This document shows, in pieces, positions 32,350 to 39,245 of a DNA stretch of 64,000 bases (position 1 is its first letter; each line of letters opens with the position of its first letter). The notes under the pieces are model-generated. The model had not been told where the DNA came from. It was given only the letters and a program-made list of their open reading frames with translations, and did no database searches. The stretch is from Amycolatopsis nigrescens CSC17Ta-90 (GTDB lineage: Bacteria; Actinomycetota; Actinomycetes; Mycobacteriales; Pseudonocardiaceae): contig NZ_ARVW01000001.1 of the NCBI RefSeq assembly GCF_000384315.1, forward strand, positions 124,001 to 188,000, given 5' to 3'. The position numbers were made by a program, and so were the translations under genes.

Positions 32350-32370
32350 CTCCCAGGAAACTCCCAGGAA
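32350..32370. promoter_or_regulatory. Direct repeats, likely response-regulator site ahead of the ABC operon
   Basis: CTCCCAGGAA occurs at 32350-32359 and 32361-32370, an 11-base period. Read on the minus strand this is two TTCCTGGGAG units in tandem, upstream of the ABC ATPase. Two units spaced one helical turn apart is the classical layout for OmpR/PhoB-family binding, fitting the regulator encoded in the same operon. Confidence 0.65.
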
Positions 32371-32372
32371 GC

Positions 32373-33296
32373 TCACTTCAGGCCGGGGATGACGATGCTG
32401 AGCGCGCTCGTGGCCAGCGGCGCGAGAATGCCGAACGCGGTGGTCAGGTTCTTGGCGACGCTCGCCTCCGTGCCGAGCAGCTGCGCGAGCCGGGACCGGC
32501 CGGCCGCCCATTCCTCGGTGAGCCTGGCGTCGGCGGGCAACGGGTAGACCACGTCGGTGAACAGCAGGCAGCGCTTGCGCCATGCCAGGAAGGTCGGCAC
32601 GTAGATCAGCAGGAAGACGGCGGTGAACAGGGCGCCGTACATCAGCACTGCGTCGGCGGGGAACCTCTTCTCGCTGACGCCGTTGGCCAGGAACGCCTTG
32701 CGCTGCGCGCCCGCGTCCACCACGGCGGTGGACACGATCATGCTCAACGTGGCCAGGCCGCGGCTCAGGCTCCGGCGGCAGTCCAGCAGGTCGGCGAGCA
32801 CGTCGTCGGCCCGCCGCGGCGGTTGCGCACCGCCGTTCAGCAGCTCGGAGATCAGCCGCAGCCGGGCGTAGGCGAGCCAGAGACCGAGCACGGCGGGCGC
32901 GGCGGCGGCCACCCCGCACACCACCAGTGCGCGGGAGACCCACGCGACCGACACCGGCGGCAGGGCGGCCACCCCGTTCGCAGTCCACAGCCCGGCGACC
33001 ACGATCGAAGCCACCAGCACGTAGATGACCAGCGGCTGCCAGACCGGCACCCCGGTGCGAGCGCGCCAGTTCGCGGCCAGGTCCTTCGAACGCGAGTACA
33101 GCAGGGCGTAGATCACCGCGGTGGCCGCGACCAGCCCGGACCAGAGCACGAACTCCGGCGATCTGGCCACCGCGGTGTTGCCACCGGACGCGAGCACCAC
33201 CTGCACGAGCAGGCCGCAGCCGAGGAAGACGACCACACCGCCCAGTGAGGTCAACGCGGGCAGCAGCCTGCGCAGGCGCTCGCGCCCGGTGCTCAT
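32373..33296 (-). CDS. Polytopic membrane protein of unknown function
   Basis: The 307-residue protein has about six hydrophobic helices: near residues 12-38, 48-66, 86-106, 118-142, then after a polar stretch two more around 210-228 and at the C-terminus. I do not recognise a family. No catalytic or binding motif stands out. The ATG 33296 overlaps the stop of the LLM oxidoreductase (ATGA), so the two are translated together and may be functionally linked. The frame is open far upstream on the minus strand, but only as a shadow of that gene. Confidence 0.72.
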   Translation of the reverse strand: MSTGRERLRRLLPALTSLGGVVVFLGCGLLVQVVLASGGNTAVARSPEFVLWSGLVAATAVIYALLYSRSKDLAANWRARTGVPVWQPLVIYVLVASIVVAGLWTANGVAALPPVSVAWVSRALVVCGVAAAAPAVLGLWLAYARLRLISELLNGGAQPPRRADDVLADLLDCRRSLSRGLATLSMIVSTAVVDAGAQRKAFLANGVSEKRFPADAVLMYGALFTAVFLLIYVPTFLAWRKRCLLFTDVVYPLPADARLTEEWAAGRSRLAQLLGTEASVAKNLTTAFGILAPLATSALSIVIPGLK

Positions 33297-34474
33297 TTCC
33301 GGCCGGGGTCGAACTCGGGGATCAGCTCGCCGATCAGCCGGATGCTGGTCAGCACCTGCTCGTGCGACAGCTGGCCGACCTGGTGGAAGCACATCAGCCG
33401 GTCGATCCCGAGGTCCGCGTAGACCCGGAGCTTCTTGCGGCAGGTCTCCGGGCTCCCGACGATCAGCGAGTCCTGCGCGCTGAGCACCTCGAAGATCTCG
33501 TCGTCGGGCACCTGCTCGCCCTCCAGGATCCGACCGATCACCAGCTGCGCCGGGGTCGGCGGCTCGTTCACCTCTTCGCGGAGGAACTCGCCGGTCAGCC
33601 CGCCGCCGGCCGGATCGTCCAGCAAAGCCTGATGCCGCGCCAGATTCTCCAGGAACGCGGCCCTGGCCTCGAAGAAGCCCAGTGCGGTGACCGTGTACCA
33701 GGCGGCGGCCGCGGCGGCACCGCCGCGCATCGCCTCCTCGTCGGTTTCGGCGCAGTGCACGAAGGTGAAGAAGGCGATCTGGTCGTTCACGAACGCGCCG
33801 ACCGGGTTCTCGCAGCGGCCGACCGCCGCCCGGTAGAGCCCGGTCATCCGCCGGACCCGCTCCAGCGACTCCCAGAGCGTGGTGCCGAGGACGCCGACCC
33901 CGCGGCGGCCGGCGTCCTCGAACGAGGAGGGGCTGGCCGCTGCCTGCCACAGCGGCGGATGCGGTTTCTGGTACGGCTTGGGCGAAATCGGCACGTCGTC
34001 GATCTGGTAGCCGTCACCGTGGTAGGAGAATCGCTCGGTGGTCCACATCCGCGGCACCATCTCGAACGCCTGCTGGGTCTGCGGGCGCACCTGCTCGGGG
34101 TCGATGCCGAACAGCCGCCATTCCGGCGCGGTGGACCTGGTCAGCCCCAGCTCCACCCGGCCGGCGCTGAGGTGGTCGAGGGTCGCGGCCCGCTCGGCGA
34201 CCCGGATCGGATGGTTGAACCTGGCCGGTGCGAGCACCGCCGAATGGCCGAGCCGGATCGAGCTGGTGTGCTGCGAAATCGCCGCCAGCAACAACTCCGG
34301 CGCCGACGAGAGGCTGAACTCTTCGGCGCCGTGGTGCTCCACCTGCCACCAGCAGCCGTACCCGAGCTCGTCGGCCAGCTTGGCCTGCTCGATCGCCTGC
34401 CGGAACCGGTCCTGCTCGTGCCCCTCCCGCCACGGCCGGGGATCCTGGATCTCGTTGAAAATATCGATCTTCAT
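33293..34474 (-). CDS. LLM-class flavin-dependent monooxygenase
   Basis: The 393-residue protein is a bacterial luciferase-like monooxygenase: KLADELGYGCWWQVEHH near residue 40, SSIRLGHSAVLAPARFNHPIRVAERAATLDHLSAGRVELGLTRS and a KPHPPLWQAAASPSSFEDAGRRG flavin-side stretch. The C-terminal half ends with RLMCFHQVGQLSHEQVL, as in FMNH2-using LLM enzymes. ATG 34474 follows CGGAGAAGACAAG. Substrate unknown; the next gene encodes a coupled membrane protein. An FMN reductase is not adjacent. Confidence 0.88.
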   Translation of the reverse strand: MKIDIFNEIQDPRPWREGHEQDRFRQAIEQAKLADELGYGCWWQVEHHGAEEFSLSSAPELLLAAISQHTSSIRLGHSAVLAPARFNHPIRVAERAATLDHLSAGRVELGLTRSTAPEWRLFGIDPEQVRPQTQQAFEMVPRMWTTERFSYHGDGYQIDDVPISPKPYQKPHPPLWQAAASPSSFEDAGRRGVGVLGTTLWESLERVRRMTGLYRAAVGRCENPVGAFVNDQIAFFTFVHCAETDEEAMRGGAAAAAAWYTVTALGFFEARAAFLENLARHQALLDDPAGGGLTGEFLREEVNEPPTPAQLVIGRILEGEQVPDDEIFEVLSAQDSLIVGSPETCRKKLRVYADLGIDRLMCFHQVGQLSHEQVLTSIRLIGELIPEFDPGRK

Positions 34475-34574
34475 CTTGTCTTCTCCGTCCGGCCGGCGAG
34501 CAGATCACCCTTGCCATCCGCCCGCTATCCCGCCCCGTTACGCGCCGATCGAAATCGACACCGATGCGGGACGC

Positions 34575-35603
34575 TCAGGAGCAGGTCCAGGTGACGGCCT
34601 CTTCGGTGACCGGGCTCGGGTTGCCGCGGAACTGGGCCATTCCGCCGATGCTCCGGCCGTCCGCGCTGAGGGTTTCGGCGTGGTGCAGGTAGCCGGTTCC
34701 GCCGTCCGCGGTCGGCAGCGGGAGGACGGTCCCGTCCGCCAGCAGCGCGCCCCGCTGGTCCGGAGTCTGGCCGCTCACCCAGCCGAGTTCGTTGATGTCG
34801 TGCGGTTCCTCGATGCCCGTGAGCGCTTCGGCCGCGCCGGTGCCGAGGTTCCAGCGCACCGGGTGGGTACCGCCGCCGAGCACCCACTGCCCGGCGATCT
34901 TGACCGCTTCCATCGGCGTTTCGGCCGGGACGCCGTCCGGCCGCGGCAGCGGGGCGCCGGTGCCGTCCTGGCGCCACAGGTAGGCGTCCAGCCCGACCTT
35001 GCCGACGATCGTGCCGTCCTCGCCGATGTCCAGCGCCGCACCGGTTTCCTTGCCAGGCATGGGCAGGTCGACCGGCTCGTCCGCGCCGGCGGGCCAGGTC
35101 ACCGGGACCGGGACGGGCGGTCCGCTGTCGGTGGGCATCTGACGGCTGCCCACCAGCCTGCCCGCGTCGTCGAGCGCGCGGACCGTGCCCCCGCCGACGA
35201 TCCGGAAGCCGATCTCGGCGTCGTAGGTCCAGGATTCCTCGTCGCCGTCGGCGTTCTCGCGGTTCCCGGCCACCACGCCACCGGCGTTGACGTCGGCCGC
35301 CTCGGTGAAGCTCCCGGGGATGTCCACCGTGCTCACCTCGCCGTCGTGCCAGAGGGCGAGGTCGCGGTCCAGGGGCGCCAGGCCCCGGATGACGTGCCCG
35401 AGCAAGGGGGTGCCGCCGGGTCCGGAACCCGAAACGGCGCTTCCATTGGTGCCTTCTGGCACCGGCAGCCGCTCGATCGCGCAGGTGGTCGGCGGCGCGG
35501 CCGCACCCGCCGACGCCACCGGCAGCGCCACCGGCAGCGCCACCGGCAGCGCCACGAACGCGGTGAGCAGGCCCGCCGTGATCTTCCTCCGAGTCGCCGA
35601 CAT
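34575..35603 (-). CDS. Secreted repeat protein, HAF/beta-propeller-like
   Basis: The 342-residue protein starts with a signal peptide whose core contains the repeat VALPVALPVALPVASA, cleaved probably near SAGAAA. The mature part is built from short repeats of the kind GGVVAGNRENADG, ALDDAGRLVGSRQ, ALDIGEDGTIVGKVG, DINELGWVSGQTPD and LSADGRSIGGMAQF, which recall HAF repeats and may fold as a beta-propeller. Two Cys are near the ends. ATG 35603 follows AGAGGGGACACC. No enzymatic residues are recognised; an extracellular or surface role is likely. Confidence 0.7.
   Translation of the reverse strand: MSATRRKITAGLLTAFVALPVALPVALPVASAGAAAPPTTCAIERLPVPEGTNGSAVSGSGPGGTPLLGHVIRGLAPLDRDLALWHDGEVSTVDIPGSFTEAADVNAGGVVAGNRENADGDEESWTYDAEIGFRIVGGGTVRALDDAGRLVGSRQMPTDSGPPVPVPVTWPAGADEPVDLPMPGKETGAALDIGEDGTIVGKVGLDAYLWRQDGTGAPLPRPDGVPAETPMEAVKIAGQWVLGGGTHPVRWNLGTGAAEALTGIEEPHDINELGWVSGQTPDQRGALLADGTVLPLPTADGGTGYLHHAETLSADGRSIGGMAQFRGNPSPVTEEAVTWTCS
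35515..35555. repeat. 12-base tandem repeat within a signal-peptide coding region
   Basis: GCCACCGGCAGC occurs at 35515, 35527 and 35539 with a partial fourth copy. Each unit adds four residues (VALP or a rotation of it) to the hydrophobic core of the exported protein's signal peptide, so replication slippage would change its length in frame. Confidence 0.75.
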
Positions 35604-35666
35604 GGTGTCCCCTCTGGTCCGATCGAGCGTTTCCGGCACGACTCTCCCACGGGTTTCCCTGTGCTG

Positions 35667-36239
35667 TCAGGCGATACCGTGCAACAGGGTGCGCACTACC
35701 CGGTCGGCGAGGGCGTCGATCTCGCCGTCATCAGCGCTGTCGGCGCTGTCGTGAAAAGTTTCGTTGATCAGGGCGTAGTAGACGCGGCGCGCCCATGCCG
35801 GGTCCACCTCGGCCTTGATCAGGCCCGCGTCCCGGACCCGGCGGAACCAGGCGTCGGACTTCTCGATCAGCTCGGCCTGCAGGGCGGCCACCACCGGGTT
35901 CGACGGCGAGAGATGGCTGAAGGCGAACCGCCGACCCAACTTCACCTTGAGCACGTTGACCGTTGCCTGGTGCAGGGCGATCAGCGGGGGCGCCGTGCCG
36001 ACGCGGCCGGCGTCGACCGCGTCGCTCAGCTGCCGGATAGCGGATTCGGCGATCCCGTCGAGCAGGGCCTCGCGGGTGGCGAACCGGCGGTGCACCGTCG
36101 TCCGCGACACTCCGGCGGCCTCGGCCACCTGTTCCATGGTCGCCGCGGGATTGCCCGCGAGCACCCGTTCCGCCGCTTCGAGGATCGTCCGCACGGTTCG
36201 TTCCGCATCCGCGCGCAACGGACGGTTGTCACCAGCCAC
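35667..36239 (-). CDS. TetR-family regulator
   Basis: The 190-residue protein has the TetR head AATMEQVAEAAGVSRTTVHRRFATREALLDGI and a C-terminal helical ligand domain. It is divergent from the DinB-type gene at 36338. The 98-base gap holds inverted copies of a GAAACAA-type motif that are probable binding sites. GTG 36239 is the likely start. Confidence 0.85.
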   Translation of the reverse strand: MAGDNRPLRADAERTVRTILEAAERVLAGNPAATMEQVAEAAGVSRTTVHRRFATREALLDGIAESAIRQLSDAVDAGRVGTAPPLIALHQATVNVLKVKLGRRFAFSHLSPSNPVVAALQAELIEKSDAWFRRVRDAGLIKAEVDPAWARRVYYALINETFHDSADSADDGEIDALADRVVRTLLHGIA

Positions 36240-36267
36240 CCCTGGACAGTACCCAACCAGACCCTAC

Positions 36268-36317
36268 TTGAAACAACTTGCCCCACTTGTTGACATAGCT
36301 GATACAACTTGTTTCAC
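36268..36317. promoter_or_regulatory. Inverted operator copies between tetR and the DinB-type gene
   Basis: TTGAAACAACTTG (36268-36280) and the inverse of GTGAAACAAGTTG (36305-36317) face each other. A TTGACA at 36290-36295 lies between them, so a repressor on the copies would block the promoter of the DinB-type gene. Confidence 0.6.
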
Positions 36318-36337
36318 AAGATCGGAAGGAGACGACC

Positions 36338-37156
36338 ATGCGCCGCGCACCGACGACCGCCTCCCCCAGCCGGGCCGAAATGGCGTCCGCCGCCCGCTCG
36401 GCGGCCGAGGAGTTCATCGCGCTCGCCCTCTCCGCACCGGACCCGGAAACGCCGGTGCCGGCGACCCCCGGCTGGTCGGTCACCGACGTGCTCGGGCACG
36501 TGTCCGCCGAACCCGCCCGCTATCACGAGCTCGCGCACGGCAGGGGCCGATGGCCGGCGCAGGTCGCCGACCTGCCCGCCTTCAACGCCGAGCAGGTGAG
36601 CACGCTGCCCACCCGCGCGCCGGCCGAGCTGGCGGCCCGGCTTCGCGATGGGCTCGACGCCTTCCTGGAGACGATCGAAGGTTTCGGCGACGACCAGCCG
36701 CTGATGGACTTCGACGGCGACCAGCGGGTACGGGTGGATCGGTCACTGGGCACACTGATCGGCGAGTTCGTGGTGCACGGCCACGACCTCGCGCGGGCGC
36801 TCGGCCGTCCACGGCGGATCAGGCCGGAGCTGGTACCGATGGTCCTCCTCGGCCAGCACCAGGTGATGCCGGGCTGGGTGGACCGGGACCGGACCGCCGG
36901 GCACACCGCGACCTACGAGTTCCGGCTGCGCGGACAGGAGACCCACGTCTACGAGTTCCACAATGGACACTTGACGGTGGATCCGCCGCGGCCGGGCCGG
37001 ATCGACGTGCGCATCAGCGCGGACCCGGTGACCGCCCTGCTGCTCAACTACGGCCGGATCAGGCCGTGGCCCGCCACGCTCACCGGAAAGCTCACCGCAT
37101 GGGGCCGCCGCCCGTGGCTCGCCGCCGGGCTGGTCACCCGTTTCCTTCCCCCGTGA
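36338..37156 (+). CDS. DinB/maleylpyruvate-isomerase N-domain protein (TIGR03083-like)
   Basis: The 272-residue protein has the four-helix DinB-type fold of mycothiol-dependent enzymes: PGWSVTDVLGHVSAEPARYHEL near residues 44-64 and VHGHDLARALGR near 145. The three His residues would bind the metal. The C-terminal half is a SCP2-like or MDMPI C-domain-like part (FRLRGQETHVYEFHNGHLTVDPP). The ATG follows AAGGAGACGACC. Family members use mycothiol for isomerisation or S-transfer. The divergent TetR probably represses it. The substrate is unknown. Confidence 0.82.
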   Translation: MRRAPTTASPSRAEMASAARSAAEEFIALALSAPDPETPVPATPGWSVTDVLGHVSAEPARYHELAHGRGRWPAQVADLPAFNAEQVSTLPTRAPAELAARLRDGLDAFLETIEGFGDDQPLMDFDGDQRVRVDRSLGTLIGEFVVHGHDLARALGRPRRIRPELVPMVLLGQHQVMPGWVDRDRTAGHTATYEFRLRGQETHVYEFHNGHLTVDPPRPGRIDVRISADPVTALLLNYGRIRPWPATLTGKLTAWGRRPWLAAGLVTRFLPP

Positions 37157-37160
37157 CCGC

Positions 37161-38174
37161 TCAGCCGCGGTCGGCACTGCCCGCGAGTTCCCGTTCCTCC
37201 GCCTGTGCCTGCTTGGCCGAGGTCGAGCGGGAGCGGAGCAGGCTGGCCACGGTGGTCACCGCCAGCACGCCGACGATGATGCCGAGGGACAGCGCGATCC
37301 CGATGTGCGGCACCGCGAAATGGATCTCGTCGATGTTGGATCCGTGCAGCGCCTCGATGATCAGCTTCAGCCCGATGAACCCGAGCACCACGGCCAGGCC
37401 GTAGTTCAGGTACACCAGGCGTTCGAGCAGCCCGCCGATGACGAAGTAGAGCTGCCGGAGTCCTAGCAGCGCCAGCGCGTTCGCGGTGAACACGATGAAG
37501 CCGTTCGTGGTGAGGCCGAAGATCGCGGGAATGGAGTCGAGCGCGAAAACCACGTTGGCGATGCCGAGCGCGGCGACCACCATGATCATCGGGGTGAACA
37601 GCCGCCGGCCGCCCACCTTCGTGGTCAGCTTGCCGCCGTCGTAGGAGTCCGAGGTGCGCAGCACCCGTTGCAGGGCACGGACGACGACATTGTCCGGCGT
37701 TTCCGTCTCACTTTCGCCACCGCTCTCTTTGGCGACCTTGACCGCGGTGTAGATGAGGAACGCGCCGAAAACGTAGAAGATCCAGTTGAAGGCGCTGAGC
37801 GCCGCCGCACCCGCCGCGATGCAGGCACCCCGCAGCACCAGGGAGAGCACGATGCCGATGAACAACACCCGGTGCTGGTGCTCCCTCGGCACCGAGAAGC
37901 GCGACATGATGATCACGAACACGAACAGGTTGTCCACCGAGAGGCTGTATTCGGTGACGTATCCGGCGAAGAACTCGGCGCCACTGGTCGGCCCGGCGAA
38001 GATGAGCAGCGCCAGACCGAAGAGCACCGCCAGCCCGACGCAGGCCAGCACCCACAGCCCGGCCTCCCTGACCCCGACCTCGCGCGGGCGCCTGCCGACC
38101 AGCACGAGGTCGCCGACGATCAGCGCGGTCAGGCCGACCAGGGTGGCGACCCACACCCACACCGGGAAACTCAT
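37161..38174 (-). CDS. TerC family integral membrane protein (Alx-like)
   Basis: The 337-residue protein has about nine helices. Family signatures include TEYSLSVDNLFVFVIIMSRF (helix with the conserved Asp/Asn), VLFIGIVLSLVLRG and ALGIANVVFALDSIPAIFGLT (second conserved Asp). Alx/TerC proteins are linked to manganese export and tellurite resistance. ATG 38174 is used; a TTG at 38180, closer to GGAGG, is possible. A manganese riboswitch often precedes such genes, but I see only a small GC hairpin in the 70-base leader. A strong promoter lies upstream. Confidence 0.9.
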   Translation of the reverse strand: MSFPVWVWVATLVGLTALIVGDLVLVGRRPREVGVREAGLWVLACVGLAVLFGLALLIFAGPTSGAEFFAGYVTEYSLSVDNLFVFVIIMSRFSVPREHQHRVLFIGIVLSLVLRGACIAAGAAALSAFNWIFYVFGAFLIYTAVKVAKESGGESETETPDNVVVRALQRVLRTSDSYDGGKLTTKVGGRRLFTPMIMVVAALGIANVVFALDSIPAIFGLTTNGFIVFTANALALLGLRQLYFVIGGLLERLVYLNYGLAVVLGFIGLKLIIEALHGSNIDEIHFAVPHIGIALSLGIIVGVLAVTTVASLLRSRSTSAKQAQAEERELAGSADRG

Positions 38175-38252
38175 CGACAAGGCACCTCCAGCGCATGATT
38201 CGACCCCGGGATCTCCCGGCGTGAATGAACCCGATAAGTCCGAATTGCATGC

Positions 38253-38281
38253 AGTATACTGTATGTCACATAGACGATCAA
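38253..38281 (-). promoter_or_regulatory. Promoter of terC
   Basis: On the minus strand TTGATC (38281-38276), 17 bases, TATACT (38258-38253). The -10 lies within the palindrome CAGTATACTG (38252-38261), a possible repressor site. This is one of the closest matches to the housekeeping consensus in the window. Confidence 0.75.
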
Positions 38282-38435
38282 GGACGCGGTTGCCGGAAAA
38301 CCCTTACCGGACAACATATCCAGCCATTCCGGACAGAACGGCGAAAAGAGGCGCACGGGGAAGATCGGTTTCTTTTCCGCCGCGCTATCCGGTGCGGATA
38401 GGCTCGGACCGTCTCGGAAAAGGGAAGGAGCGCGG

Positions 38436-39245
38436 GTGGCAACCAGGGATCCCGACGCATCACCGGAGGGCGCCGCCCCGCCGGGCACCCAGGCGATCGG
38501 CCGCGCGCTGGCCACCCTGAAACTGCTCGCCGAATGCGAGCAGGATCTGACGGTCGCGCGCATCGCGGCAGAGCTCGGCCTGTCCTCCGGCACGGCGAAC
38601 CGGGTGATCCGCGCCCTCGCCGCGGGCGGGCTGGTCACCCACAACGCGCTGACCGACGGCTACTACCTCGGCACCGGCGCCGTCCTGCTGGGACAGGCCG
38701 CGCAGCGCGGTTTCGGCCTCGACCGCGCCCTGCCGGTACTCGAACAGGTCAACGCGGAGACCGAGGAATCGGTGAACCTGGCCGTCCGCGAAGGCACCGA
38801 GTCGGTGGTGATGCTCCGCGTCCAGTCCACCCTCCCGCTGCGTTTCGAACAGCACACCGGCGCCCGGTTCCCGTTGTACACCACCGCTTCCGGCAAAGCG
38901 ATCCTCGCGCACTCGGTGGACACCGAGCAGTACCTCGCCGCGCTGCCAGAGCGGCTGCCCCGGCTGACCGAGCACACCCTGGACACCCCGGCCAAGCTGG
39001 CCGAGCAGCTGGAGCAGGTCCGGCGGCGCGGCTACAGCGTGGACGCGGAGGAGAACGTCGCGGGCGTCCGGTGCGTCGGCGCGCCGGTGCTCGATTCCGA
39101 CGGCCGGGCGCACGCGGCACTGGTCATCCAGGTGCCCACCGTGCGGATGCCGGGCGCGCGGCTGCACGAACTGGGCGCGCGGGCGATGACCGCGGCCAAG
39201 GAGATCGCGCAGTTCGTGCCGATCAACCGGAACCTGTCCCGCTGA
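38436..39245 (+). CDS. IclR-family regulator
   Basis: The 269-residue protein has the IclR winged helix (RALATLKLLAE, then LTVARIAAELGLSSGTANRVIRALAAGGLV) and the GAF-like effector domain, with FPLYTTASGKAIL and RRGYSVDAEENVAGVRCVGAPV. GTG 38436 follows GGAAGGAGCGCGG. It is convergent with, and overlaps by 23 bases, the end of the large FAD/Fe-S dehydrogenase gene. It is the best local candidate to regulate the dehydrogenase/transhydrogenase pair; it closely resembles the second IclR protein at 46127. Confidence 0.9.
   Translation: MATRDPDASPEGAAPPGTQAIGRALATLKLLAECEQDLTVARIAAELGLSSGTANRVIRALAAGGLVTHNALTDGYYLGTGAVLLGQAAQRGFGLDRALPVLEQVNAETEESVNLAVREGTESVVMLRVQSTLPLRFEQHTGARFPLYTTASGKAILAHSVDTEQYLAALPERLPRLTEHTLDTPAKLAEQLEQVRRRGYSVDAEENVAGVRCVGAPVLDSDGRAHAALVIQVPTVRMPGARLHELGARAMTAAKEIAQFVPINRNLSR

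Noticed and set aside
38175..38252. Manganese (yybP-ykoY) riboswitch ahead of terC
   Set aside because: The leader has only a short CCGGGAGATCCCGG hairpin; the conserved riboswitch loops were not seen.
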